Source: Cohnella sp. OV330
GTDB lineage: Bacteria; Bacillota; Bacilli; Paenibacillales; Paenibacillaceae
Direction of reading: 5' to 3'
Assembly (NCBI RefSeq): GCF_900112065.1
Contig: NZ_FOKE01000007.1
Location: 186,001 to 250,000, forward strand
Length of the DNA stretch: 64,000 nt
The position numbers were made by a program, and so were the translations under genes. Under the pieces are notes generated by a model, which saw only the letters and a list, made by a program, of their open reading frames with translations, ran no database searches and was not told the origin of the DNA. Below, one piece after another: positions 51,218-59,650 of this stretch (position 1 is its first letter; the number at the start of each line of letters is the position of its first letter).

Positions 51218-52558
51218 TTGGAAGGTGACCCTTTTCCGGTTGCGGTGAATTTACTCTTAATCCTCGTTTTGGTGTTCCTGAACGGCTTTTTCGTCGCGGC
51301 GGAGTTCGCGATGGTCAAGGTCCGCGGTTCCCGCATCGATACGCTCGTGCAGGAGGGGAACGCCCGCGCGCGCTTCGCTTCGCATTTGACCTCACATTTG
51401 GACGCTTATCTGTCCGCGTGCCAGCTCGGCATCACCTTGGCCTCCCTCGGTCTCGGCTGGATCGGCGAACCGGCGATCGCCGACGTGATCGAGCCGCTAT
51501 TCGCAGCGGTAGGACTGCCCGAATCCTGGATCCATCCGGTATCCTTCGTCATCGCGTTTACGCTGATAACCGTGCTTCATATCGTGCTCGGCGAGCTTGC
51601 GCCCAAGACGCTGGCGATCCGCCAGGCGGAGAAAATTACGCTTTGGACCGCAGCCCCGCTCATTTTTTTCGCGCGTATCATGAATCCGTTCATCTGGCTG
51701 CTTAACGGGATGGCCAACGGCCTGCTCCGCCTGTTCGGCATCGCGCCTGCGTCCGAATCTTCGTCCGCGCATACGGAAGAGGAGATTCGCATTCTCATGA
51801 AGGAAAGTCACGAGAGCGGCATCATCGACAAGACCGAGCTTGCGCTGATGGACAATATTTTCGACTTTGCGGATACGAACGCACGGGAGATCATGATACC
51901 CCGCACGGAGATGGTATGCTTGTACGCGAACCATCCGTTCGAAGCGAACAAAGCGATCGCGCTTAAGGAAATGCACACCCGTTATCCGCTTTGCGACGAC
52001 GACAAGGACGATATAATCGGTTTTATTCATATCAAGGATCTGCTTAAGCTGCCCGATAACGCCGTGCACGATATCCGCGAGCTGGTCCGTCCGATGACGA
52101 CGGTGCCGGAGAGCATGCCGATCAGCACGCTGCTCAAGATGATGCAGAAGCGCAAAACCCAGATCGCGATCCTCATCGACGAGTATGGCGGCACGTCAGG
52201 TCTTGTCACGCTAGAAGACATCATGGAAGAGCTGGTGGGCGAGATCCAGGATGAATTCGACGAGGAGCGCCCCGAGATGGAGCGGGTGGACGAATACACC
52301 TATTCGGTGAGCGGACTCGTCCTGATCGACGAGGTCAACTCGGAGTTCGGCCTTGCTATTCCTTCGGACGACTACGATACGATCGGCGGTTGGATGTACT
52401 CCCAAATCGAGATTCCTCCGCGCAAGTACCAGACGATCGAGCTGGAATCCGGCTACCGCTTCGTCGTGACGGAGATCGACAATCTTCGGGTGTCGCGGAT
52501 CTCGATCATTCGTCCCGAGGCGTATGAAGGCCATTCGCCGCTGCAGGCTTCGGGTTAA
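51218..52558 (+). CDS. CNNM/CBS-domain membrane protein (hemolysin C/CorC-like)
   Basis: The 446-residue protein has a CNNM transmembrane domain (about residues 1-200, LVFLNGFFVAAEFAMVKVRG), two CBS domains (about 215-335, AREIMIPRTEMVCL and AILIDEYGGTSGLVTLEDIM) and a C-terminal CorC_HlyC domain (about 350-430). Such proteins are tied to magnesium or other cation transport. The start is unclear: TTG at 51218 gives the usual length, while a strong AAAGGAGGTG (51176-51185) lies too far upstream and has no start codon at the proper distance in this frame. Confidence 0.88.
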   Translation: MEGDPFPVAVNLLLILVLVFLNGFFVAAEFAMVKVRGSRIDTLVQEGNARARFASHLTSHLDAYLSACQLGITLASLGLGWIGEPAIADVIEPLFAAVGLPESWIHPVSFVIAFTLITVLHIVLGELAPKTLAIRQAEKITLWTAAPLIFFARIMNPFIWLLNGMANGLLRLFGIAPASESSSAHTEEEIRILMKESHESGIIDKTELALMDNIFDFADTNAREIMIPRTEMVCLYANHPFEANKAIALKEMHTRYPLCDDDKDDIIGFIHIKDLLKLPDNAVHDIRELVRPMTTVPESMPISTLLKMMQKRKTQIAILIDEYGGTSGLVTLEDIMEELVGEIQDEFDEERPEMERVDEYTYSVSGLVLIDEVNSEFGLAIPSDDYDTIGGWMYSQIEIPPRKYQTIELESGYRFVVTEIDNLRVSRISIIRPEAYEGHSPLQASG

Positions 52559-52584
52559 ACAAGTTAATTCGGACGCAAAGCATG

Positions 52585-52623
52585 CGCCGTTCGCACCCCG
52601 TGAGGGTGCGGGCGGCTTTTTTG
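52585..52623 (+). terminator. rho-independent terminator after the CNNM gene
   Basis: GCCGTTCGCACCC and GGGTGCGGGCGGC pair and TTTTTT follows. Confidence 0.88.
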
Positions 52624-52679
52624 CGTTCAGACAGGTAGCCGGAATTGGCGACTTGTTCGTAAAAAATCGACACCAGCGC

Positions 52680-52711
52680 AAAAAAGCCGCCCTTTTTAAG
52701 GAGCGGCTTCT
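52680..52711 (-). terminator. minus-strand terminator of the MATE-MFS operon
   Basis: On the minus strand AAGCCGCTCC and GGGCGGCTT pair around TTAAAAA and TTTTT follows. It lies just downstream of the MFS gene. Confidence 0.8.
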
Positions 52712-52723
52712 TTGCTCATCGGC

Positions 52724-53884
52724 TTATTCTCCCGGCCTGCGCAAATGCACGAGCATGAATCCCACTGCCGCGATCAAGGCGGAGACGGCGCCTGTCCGGA
52801 ATACGGTGGAAAGGCCATAAGCGTCGAACAGCGCGCCTCCGACCGTGCCGGCGATAAGTCCCGCGATCCCGGTCCACACGACGCTGAACAGCGCCTGTCC
52901 GGACGACCGGTAGGCATCGCTGACGATGGACTGCATATAACGGAGCGCCGTGATGTAGTAGATGCCAAAGGTCACGCTGTGCATCGCCTGCACGGCGATG
53001 AAGCCCGCCGGCTCGTGGATGACGCTTATCAGCGCAAGCCTGACCGCATATAGCAGACTTGCGATTGCGAGCAGGGGGAGTTCCTTGAATCGATTGCCGT
53101 AGCGCGCAAGCAAAAAAAATACGGGGATCTCGCTAGCGGCCGACGCGAGCCAGGCGTACCCGATCAAGTCGTCGCTCGCCCCCAGGTCGCGCATCGCGAC
53201 GCCGAGGAAGCCTTCGTTCATCCGGTGAGCGATCGATACGAACGCGACGAGCAAGAAGAACATCAAGGTGTCTCCGCGCTTGATAATATCGATCAAACCG
53301 CCGAACCGGAATTTGCCGACTTTGGTTTGAAAGTCCGCGAGGCCGAGCGAGATGAGCAGCGACGCGCACACGGTGCCGAGGGCCAGCCAGAGCGTCCAGT
53401 CGGAGCTCGTCTGCTTGAGCACGTAGCCGAAGACGAGCGAGCACACCGCAAAGCCGAGCGATCCGAACATGCGGATCGAAGCGAAGCTGCGATTCATCGT
53501 GCTCGCGGCGAGCAAGGACATGCTGTCCATCATGGCGTTAACCGGCGTCTGGAACAGGTACATGAGCGCCATGATCAACGAGATATGCACGAATTCCTTC
53601 TGCGGCAGCAGAAGGGCGAGCGCGACGATCTGACCAAGGAAGATCAGGTTCAGCACGCGGCGCAGACCCTGGGTCTTGTCGCTGACGATGCCGGCCAGCA
53701 GGTTGGCAAAAATCGACATCATCGGTCCGACCGAGTAGACGGCGCCGATCTGCAGCTTCGTGAATCCGAGGTCGTAGAAGTATAAGGGGAAAAACGTAGC
53801 GATAAGCGTCTGCGTAGCGTAGTTGAAAAAATGAAGGCTGCGCAGAACTGTGAGTTGGGAAGAAAAGAAATTCGGTCGTTTCAT
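52724..53884 (-). CDS. MFS transporter
   Basis: The 386-residue protein has about 12 membrane helices. It begins LTVLRSLHFFNYATQTLIAT and shows DKTQGLRRVLN and ALRYMQSIVSDAYRSSGQAL, resembling the YwbF/nucleoside-sugar-type (MFS_1_like/LacY-related) permeases found in Bacillales. The substrate is unknown. I chose the ATG at 53884, which overlaps the upstream MATE gene by 4 bp; the frame extends to 54151 as an antisense shadow inside that gene. Confidence 0.82.
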   Translation of the reverse strand: MKRPNFFSSQLTVLRSLHFFNYATQTLIATFFPLYFYDLGFTKLQIGAVYSVGPMMSIFANLLAGIVSDKTQGLRRVLNLIFLGQIVALALLLPQKEFVHISLIMALMYLFQTPVNAMMDSMSLLAASTMNRSFASIRMFGSLGFAVCSLVFGYVLKQTSSDWTLWLALGTVCASLLISLGLADFQTKVGKFRFGGLIDIIKRGDTLMFFLLVAFVSIAHRMNEGFLGVAMRDLGASDDLIGYAWLASAASEIPVFFLLARYGNRFKELPLLAIASLLYAVRLALISVIHEPAGFIAVQAMHSVTFGIYYITALRYMQSIVSDAYRSSGQALFSVVWTGIAGLIAGTVGGALFDAYGLSTVFRTGAVSALIAAVGFMLVHLRRPGE

Positions 53885-55230
53885 CTCGTTGTATCCTCTC
53901 CCGGCATGGCCGCTAGCGTATCTAAATTTTCGGATCTCATGGCGCGTCTGAACAACCAATAAAGCAGTCCGAGTTCGGCGATCATGCCGCCCGATTGGGC
54001 GAGTGCGCCGAGTATGCCTGTCCAGCCGGGCAGCGATACCGTCAGCACGATGATAAGCGCAGTCGTCACGACCGCGTTGCCCGTCTGGGAACCGAACATC
54101 AGCTTCGTCTGGCCTTTGGACAGGATGATGCCGTTCAGCGTGTCGAGCCACGGGAAGATCAGCACGAAAGGAATGAATCCGCGGAGCGCGATCATGCTCT
54201 CGGCGAGCAGCCTGCCGTCAACGCCGAGCAGATGCGTCAGCATCCATTCGCCTGCAGGGGTGAACGCGAACGCGGACAGCAAAACGGCCGGCGTAAAGCC
54301 GATGAGCAGTACGAATCGCTTGACCTGTCGCGGATCGGTTCGATAAAACTGGAGCGCGATCTGGTGGAAGTAAGTAAAGAAGCCCAGGCACAGATTGGTC
54401 AGGCTGCCCGCTACGGCGAACGATGAGATAGACAGCGTGCCGCGGTCCGTATTGCCCAGCAAGGCGTTCAAGATGGGCGGTACCCAGACGACGATGAAGG
54501 AGGAGAAGAGGAGCGGATTGTAAAATCGCAAAATCTGCCGGGGACTCCGAACTTCGCATTCGGGCGATTCGGGCGGCAACCGGCGTGCCAGATTCCTGCC
54601 CTCGAGCCAGCTGACGAACGCTTCGATCATCATGCCGAACACGAAGATGACGGCGCCCTGCGTGGAGCTGGTGACCCCGATATGCAAAATGTACTGCGCC
54701 ATCAGGAACATGCCGCCGAGACGGAACACCATGCCGATGGTCAGCCAGCGCGTTCTCATTTTATAGATGATGACCCCTTGGTACAGGCAGCGAATGCCGG
54801 AGAAGATGCTGAGGAACATCAGGACGTGGTAAACCCCTACCGCCGCGTCGGCGACTTCGGGTTCGGCGCCGTAGGCGCCTGCGAACACGAGCGTACCGAC
54901 CGGCGTGTAGCCGATCATCGCGCCGAAAACGAGCGAAGCGCCGAAGACGATAAAGGCGACCTTCAGAATCGCCCGATACGATACGCGGTCGCGCACGAGG
55001 GCGGAGCAGGTCTCGCGGAAAAGGACGGCGGGACGTTCGCTGACCGTCAGCAAGCTCATGGCCGTCGCGTAACCGGCGATGACCAGCTCAGGATCGTCGG
55101 CTCTGGCGAGCGTGCCGTTGATGATGACGTGCGATAGATTGATCAACACGGCGGAAACGCCGAGCGGAATGAAAAATAAAAAGAGCGTCCGGAGCGATAC
55201 GCGGTCAAGATGTTCAGGCAACGAGGTCAT
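53881..55230 (-). CDS. MATE-like multidrug/antimicrobial extrusion family protein
   Basis: The 449-residue polytopic protein (about 12 helices) starts LRTLFLFFIPLGVSAVLINL and has a long gene-family pattern of MATE-like exporters (RMSxx loops, GRNLARRLPPESP linker at about residues 210-225). It is the first gene of a two-gene minus-strand operon with the MFS gene. Substrate unknown; the fold class was judged from helix pattern and SHVIINGTLAR, so the family name is moderately certain. Confidence 0.65.
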   Translation of the reverse strand: MTSLPEHLDRVSLRTLFLFFIPLGVSAVLINLSHVIINGTLARADDPELVIAGYATAMSLLTVSERPAVLFRETCSALVRDRVSYRAILKVAFIVFGASLVFGAMIGYTPVGTLVFAGAYGAEPEVADAAVGVYHVLMFLSIFSGIRCLYQGVIIYKMRTRWLTIGMVFRLGGMFLMAQYILHIGVTSSTQGAVIFVFGMMIEAFVSWLEGRNLARRLPPESPECEVRSPRQILRFYNPLLFSSFIVVWVPPILNALLGNTDRGTLSISSFAVAGSLTNLCLGFFTYFHQIALQFYRTDPRQVKRFVLLIGFTPAVLLSAFAFTPAGEWMLTHLLGVDGRLLAESMIALRGFIPFVLIFPWLDTLNGIILSKGQTKLMFGSQTGNAVVTTALIIVLTVSLPGWTGILGALAQSGGMIAELGLLYWLFRRAMRSENLDTLAAMPGEDTTR

Positions 55231-55252
55231 CTCCCATTCAAGCTACTCGGAT

Positions 55253-55261
55253 ATTATAGCA
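55253..55261 (-). promoter_or_regulatory. extended -10 promoter of the MATE-MFS operon
   Basis: On the minus strand TGCTATAAT is a perfect extended -10, about 25 bp upstream of the MATE start codon. No convincing -35 is present. Confidence 0.55.
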
Positions 55262-55335
55262 GTGTTAGCGACCAAGCGGGCCGTTTTCAATACTTTTTCA
55301 CTGGATTTACCCCATGCGAAATGATAAATTATTAA

Positions 55336-55713
55336 ATGATGCAAGGCAGGCTGAATGTGGTGATTCAAGTGTCGGCATACGATGCATGGTTGGAAGCCCA
55401 GTTCGCGCTGGACGACCGGCTCGGTATCCCGCTGCCCCGCTTCGGCGTGCCGTGGGAAGAGATGAACGCTCTTGAGCGGGCTGGCGTCGTCGAGCGTTGG
55501 GAGCTGATCCGGGGGCGCATACCGGATGCGATCATGGCGCGCGAAGCCGAGATTCGTCGTCTGCTCGCCGAATTGTTCGAAGAAGAGGACTTCGTTCGCT
55601 GCTGCTCGCTCAATGACGAGATCGCCGAGACGGCGAGCGTTATTCACGACTTGCAGATCTGGTATCGCACGCAGCAGGATCTTGAAGAAGAAAACATCAA
55701 GCGGCACGGTTAA
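55336..55713 (+). CDS. conserved-looking hypothetical protein upstream of the terpene synthase
   Basis: This protein of up to 125 residues is acidic, mostly helical, and has a probable coiled coil in its second half (EAEIRRLLAELFEEEDFVR to DLQIWYRTQQDLEEENIKR). No family is recognised. The start may be ATG 55336 or, more likely, the GTG at 55357 or 55360, which has AAGGCAGG upstream. It ends 29 bp before the YtpB-like gene on the same strand, so the two are probably co-transcribed. Confidence 0.65.
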   Translation: MMQGRLNVVIQVSAYDAWLEAQFALDDRLGIPLPRFGVPWEEMNALERAGVVERWELIRGRIPDAIMAREAEIRRLLAELFEEEDFVRCCSLNDEIAETASVIHDLQIWYRTQQDLEEENIKRHG

Positions 55714-55742
55714 CGGACCGCGAGGATGCATGGAGGTACCGC

Positions 55743-56822
55743 GTGAGGGATGAAAGATGGCTGGCGCGGACTTCTCCGCGCGGCCCGATCTCGCTGATGG
55801 TCCGCGTTTACTGGTACATTCTGCCTGAAGTGAAAGTCGCGTTGGACGGATGGAAGGACCGGGCGAACGCCATACCCGACCCCGAGCTGCGCAAGCAAGC
55901 GTTGGCCAGCATCGCGTCCAAGAAGTTTCACTGTCAGGGAGGCGCCGTATACGCAGCGGCGAATCTCGGCAAGAGGGACGTGCTCATACCTCTCATCGTA
56001 GCGCTGCAGACGATTAGCGATTACTTGGACAATTTATGCGACAGGAGCACTTCGCTCGACCCGGCGGACTTCAGGCTGCTTCACGAGAGCATGCTGGACG
56101 CCGTGACGCCGGGGGCGCCGATTCGCAATTATTATGCGCTGCGGCAGGAACAGGACGACGGCGGCTATCTGGCCGCGCTCGTCGCGCGCTGCCAGGCATG
56201 CACGGCGTCTCTGCCGGCGTACGGCTCGGTACAGGGTCATGTGAGAGAGCTCGTCTCCCTGTACGGAGATCTGCAAGTGTACAAGCATATCGCGCACGAC
56301 CGGAGGGAGCAGGCGCTGCTGTCGTGGTGGGAGCTTCATGCGAACCGCCATCCCGGCCTTCTCTGGAACGAGTTCGCCGCCGCCACCGGCTCCACGCTCG
56401 GGATGTTCATGCTTTTCCTCGCCGCAAGCGAAGACGAACATTCGCCGGGCATGGGCCGCGAGATCGCGGAAAGTTACTTTCCCTCGATCAACGGCCTTCA
56501 TATCTTGCTCGATTATCTCATCGACCAAGCCGAGGACGAGCAGGGCGGCGATCTTAATTTTTGCAGCTATTACGACGATCAACAGCAATTGAACGAGCGG
56601 CTGCTGCGCATGGTCAGGAGCGCGCGCGCCTCGGCGGACCGCCTGCCGGCGTCCGGCTTTCACCGGATGATCGTGGAGGGTCTGGTCGCGCTGTACTTGT
56701 CCGATCCGAAGGTCAAGGGACAGCGCCGCGTGCGGCAGACGGCGAAGCAGTTGATGAAGGGCAGTCCTTGGACGCGGTTGTTTTTCTGGCTCAACAGCCA
56801 TCTCATACGCAAAGCGATGTAA
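55743..56822 (+). CDS. tetraprenyl-beta-curcumene synthase family protein (YtpB-like, DUF2600)
   Basis: The 359-residue protein matches the YtpB/DUF2600 class, large terpene cyclases found in Bacillales that turn tetraprenyl diphosphate into tetraprenyl-beta-curcumene for C35 sesquarterpenes. The conserved start RVYWYILPEVKVALDGW, the Asp-rich DYLDNLCDRS (about residues 97-106) and YLIDQAEDEQGGDLNF near the C-terminal part are visible. It starts at GTG with GGAGGT 6 bp upstream. The product is inferred from the family; no second cyclase gene is in the window. Confidence 0.88.
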   Translation: MRDERWLARTSPRGPISLMVRVYWYILPEVKVALDGWKDRANAIPDPELRKQALASIASKKFHCQGGAVYAAANLGKRDVLIPLIVALQTISDYLDNLCDRSTSLDPADFRLLHESMLDAVTPGAPIRNYYALRQEQDDGGYLAALVARCQACTASLPAYGSVQGHVRELVSLYGDLQVYKHIAHDRREQALLSWWELHANRHPGLLWNEFAAATGSTLGMFMLFLAASEDEHSPGMGREIAESYFPSINGLHILLDYLIDQAEDEQGGDLNFCSYYDDQQQLNERLLRMVRSARASADRLPASGFHRMIVEGLVALYLSDPKVKGQRRVRQTAKQLMKGSPWTRLFFWLNSHLIRKAM

Positions 56823-56842
56823 CAGCAAAGGGGAAGAAGACG

Positions 56843-57811
56843 ATGGGAGCAGTTCAAAAAATCGCAGTATTAACGAGCGGTGGAGATTCTCAGGGGATGA
56901 ACGCGGCCGTTCGGGCCGTCGTCCGCAGCGCGCTGTTCCGGGGACTTGAAGTGTACGGCGTTCAGCGCGGATACCAGGGCCTCTTGAACGAAGACCTGCG
57001 CCAGATGGATCTGCGCAGCGTCGGCGACATTATCCAGCGCGGCGGCACGATCCTGCAGACCGCGCGCTGCAAGGAATTCTTGACGCCCGAAGGCCAGCAG
57101 CGAGGCGCCGACGTGCTCCGCAAGCACGGGATCGACGGCCTTGTCGTCATCGGCGGCGACGGCTCCTACCAAGGCGCCAACAAGCTGAGCAAGCTGGGGA
57201 TCAAGACGATGGGACTGCCCGGCACGATCGACAACGACATTCCGTTCACCGACTTCACGATCGGCTTCGACACGGCGACCAGCATCGTCGTCGACGCGAT
57301 CAACAAGCTGCGCGATACGATGACCTCGCACGAGCGCTCGTCGGTCGTCGAGGTCATGGGCCGTCACTGCGGCGACATCGCCCTCTATGCCGGACTTGCC
57401 AGCGGCGCCGAATCGATTCTTGTGCCGGAGGTGCCGTTCGACATTCGCGAGATCTCGCAACGCATGCGCGAGAACTTCCAAAACGGCAAGCGCCATAGTA
57501 TCGTTCTCGTTGCCGAAGGCGTGTGCGGCGGCGACGAGATCGCGCGCCAGATCACCGAGCACAGCGGCATCGAGCCTCGCGTGACGGTGCTCGGCCATAT
57601 TCAGCGCGGCGGCTCACCGACGCACAACGACCGGATCCTGGCCAGTCGGCTCGGAGACTTTGCCGTCGAACGGCTCGAAGCGGGCGATTCGGCCAAGGCG
57701 TGCGGCATCGTCAAGGGCCAACTGGTGACGACAGATATCGATACGGTCGTTTCTACCAAAAAGTCGTTCGACATGGACCTGTACAATTTGGCGATCCGTC
57801 TCGCTCAATAA
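56843..57811 (+). CDS. pfkA: ATP-dependent 6-phosphofructokinase
   Basis: The 322-residue glycolytic enzyme phosphorylates fructose 6-phosphate. Visible segments are AVLTSGGDSQGMNAAVRAVV, VVIGGDGSYQGANKL, the catalytic GTIDNDIPFTDFTIGFDTAT, VVEVMGRHCGDIA and GHIQRGGSPTHNDRILASRL. The usual P or A after GGDS/GGDA reads Q (Q17). The ATG has AAAGGGG upstream; the in-frame extension to 56561 runs back into the terpene synthase gene and is not conserved. It follows that gene by 20 bp. Confidence 0.96.
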   Translation: MGAVQKIAVLTSGGDSQGMNAAVRAVVRSALFRGLEVYGVQRGYQGLLNEDLRQMDLRSVGDIIQRGGTILQTARCKEFLTPEGQQRGADVLRKHGIDGLVVIGGDGSYQGANKLSKLGIKTMGLPGTIDNDIPFTDFTIGFDTATSIVVDAINKLRDTMTSHERSSVVEVMGRHCGDIALYAGLASGAESILVPEVPFDIREISQRMRENFQNGKRHSIVLVAEGVCGGDEIARQITEHSGIEPRVTVLGHIQRGGSPTHNDRILASRLGDFAVERLEAGDSAKACGIVKGQLVTTDIDTVVSTKKSFDMDLYNLAIRLAQ

Positions 57812-57825
57812 AGCGAACCTCGCGA

Positions 57826-57863
57826 AAAGACCCTCTCGGCCGGCGGCGGCCAAGAGGGTCTTT
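57826..57863. terminator. terminator after pfkA, possibly bidirectional
   Basis: AAGACCCTCTCGGCC and GGCCAAGAGGGTCTT pair with one mismatch around GGCGGC; TTTG follows on the plus side and an A-rich flank lies on the other. Confidence 0.8.
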
Positions 57864-57905
57864 GAGTTTGATAGTAAGATGGCTGTAAACGTACGAGCAA
57901 TGAGG

Positions 57906-59132
57906 CTAATATTGGACGCCTGACGTATAGCGGTTGGTCGCGTTCCACAGGAGATACTCGTCGACGCCGCTGTCATGCAGCGCCTTGATCTGAGCCTGCA
58001 CCTCGGTCGCGCCGTATTTGATGTAATGCCCGCTGCCAAGCCAGCTGGCCGTGAAGTCCTGGATCCAAGGGCGTATGACCGGCTTGGCGTCCGCGAGGGG
58101 CGCAAGCTTCTTGTTCGTATCGACCATCGCGCCTTTGATCGTGGCGTACGGCGCTTTGTCCGGATCTTTCTGCTTAAACCAACCTGTGCTGTAGTGGCTC
58201 GGGTAGATCATCGGGCTGATGACGTCGACGTTCGACGAGATCTTGCCGAAGTCCTGGCCGATTCCCTCGGCGGCCGGCACGGAGGCGGCATACCCGAAAA
58301 TGTCGACCGATACGCGAACGCCAAGCGGTTCAAGCTGTTCCTTGGCGTAATTCACGAAGCCGGAAACGACATCCGTGCGGGATTCGTCCGTTTTCGTGAA
58401 CTTGAGGCCGTCCGCCTTTTTCTCGAAGCCTTCGGGGAACCGCACGTAGTCGAACTGGATCTCCTTGAAGCCCAGCTTGGCCGCTTCCTTCGCGACGGCG
58501 ATGTTGTAGTCCCATACTTCTTTTCGGTACGGATTGACGAAGCTGTCCTTTTTCCCGTTTTGCCACACGGTCCCGTTCGCCGTGACGAACGACAGCTCGG
58601 GATGCTTTTTCGCCAGCACCGAATCCTTGAAAACGACGATCCGGGCGATCGGATACACCTCGTGTTTCTTAAGGGTATCCATCAGGGCGCCGATATCCTT
58701 GATGAACCGCATCGGCGTACCGAGCTTCTGCAGTTCGGGATTGTCGGTCTTGTACGTGATGTAGCCGAGGTCGTCCTTGATATCGATGACCATGGCGTTC
58801 AACGCCGTTTTGTCGAGCAGGTCGAGCAAGGTCGACATTCGTTCGCCGCCGGCGCTATAGGCAGTGACGTATACGCCCTTTACCTTGGGCGCGTCGGGTT
58901 GCGGATCCGCATGCGGTACGCCCGCTTCCCCTCCGCTTGAGCCGCCGTTCACGGGCGTCGGCGAAGGTTTAGGCGTCGGCGATGCGACGGCGCCTCCGCT
59001 TACCTGCGATTTTTCCAGATTGCTCCATGCCACTTGCCACAAATGGCCCAAAATGTTTCCGCTTTCCGGCTTTTGCTGCGGGTGTCCCCATGCCGATTGG
59101 AGAACCAGCAACAGCGTCAATAACACATTCAT
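57906..59132 (-). CDS. putative secreted glycoside hydrolase (DUF4015)
   Basis: The 408-residue protein has a signal peptide (about residues 1-16), a Pro/Gly/Ser-rich linker (about 45-75), and a TIM-barrel-like DUF4015 domain: KGVYVTAYSAGGERMSTLLD, NAMVIDIKDDLGYITY, FKEIQFDYVRFPEG, VSVDIFGYAAS, DVISPMIYPSHYS and the end VDEYLLWNATNRY. The Asp residues of IDIKDD and FDYVRFP are candidates for catalysis. The substrate is unknown. It is alone on the minus strand between pfkA and the helicase leader. Confidence 0.85.
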   Translation of the reverse strand: MNVLLTLLLVLQSAWGHPQQKPESGNILGHLWQVAWSNLEKSQVSGGAVASPTPKPSPTPVNGGSSGGEAGVPHADPQPDAPKVKGVYVTAYSAGGERMSTLLDLLDKTALNAMVIDIKDDLGYITYKTDNPELQKLGTPMRFIKDIGALMDTLKKHEVYPIARIVVFKDSVLAKKHPELSFVTANGTVWQNGKKDSFVNPYRKEVWDYNIAVAKEAAKLGFKEIQFDYVRFPEGFEKKADGLKFTKTDESRTDVVSGFVNYAKEQLEPLGVRVSVDIFGYAASVPAAEGIGQDFGKISSNVDVISPMIYPSHYSTGWFKQKDPDKAPYATIKGAMVDTNKKLAPLADAKPVIRPWIQDFTASWLGSGHYIKYGATEVQAQIKALHDSGVDEYLLWNATNRYTSGVQY

Positions 59133-59553
59133 TTCACTCTCTCCCCGCTTGCTCTTCCCAACTGTAACCCGATTATAAACGAGTTCAAACAGTGGATACA
59201 GAGGTAATTTGTAGAATATTATCCGGTCGCGAAGAGGACTGCGGAACTAGATCCGGAGCGGGCTTATGACTGAGGCTGGATGATTGTGTCAACGGTTCGC
59301 CATCGCCTGCATATAGTGGTATGATCTAATGGTATGCTTCCGTCGCGCATCGTATAGCCGCGGGGCCGGCGGCTATTTTTGCCACGTCGCCTGCCTGATT
59401 GGGATCGGGAATTCGCGTTAAAATAAAGACCTCGTTCCTCCTTCAGCGGATCGCGTAGGTCGGAGGTTGGAGCAATTGTAGCGCTTGCAAAAGAACGGCC
59501 TGCCGGAGAGCTTAACCCTCAGGGCAGATAGCTGGAGTTTGAAGGCCGTTTTG
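59133..59553. other. intergenic region upstream of the helicase with hairpins
   Basis: No gene is seen here. Minus-strand TATAAT (59172-59177) may serve the glycoside hydrolase gene. On the plus strand, TGGTATGAT (59317-59325) is an extended -10, and a hairpin ATAGCCG/CGGCTAT with TTTTT ends at 59380. A second, larger hairpin (AACGGCCT and AGGCCGTT, 59494-59553, with CTGCC/GGCAG inside and TTTT after) lies directly before the helicase promoter. Confidence 0.5.
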
Positions 59554-59562
59554 TGTTATAAT
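59554..59562 (+). promoter_or_regulatory. extended -10 promoter of the DEAD-box helicase gene
   Basis: TGTTATAAT is a perfect extended -10 element; the leader to the start codon is about 80 nt. Confidence 0.7.
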
Positions 59563-59586
59563 GATCTGTATATTTTTTTGGCAGAG

Positions 59587-59621
59587 CCGTTAGTTGATGG
59601 ACCGGCACCGTTAGTTGATGG
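59587..59621 (+). repeat. 14-bp direct repeat in the helicase leader
   Basis: CCGTTAGTTGATGG occurs at 59587-59600 and 59608-59621, 21 bp apart, in the transcribed leader. It may be a binding site for RNA or protein, such as autoregulation by the helicase, but no evidence exists. Confidence 0.6.
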
Positions 59622-59650
59622 CCCCATAACAGAAGGAGTATGAAACTAAT

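Noticed and set aside
55267..55328. TTTCAA and TTTCAC 11 bp apart before the hypothetical gene at 55336, as a possible fifth operator array
   Set aside because: Only two clear units are present and no -10 lies at the 10-bp distance seen in arrays 1 to 4, so it was not counted.
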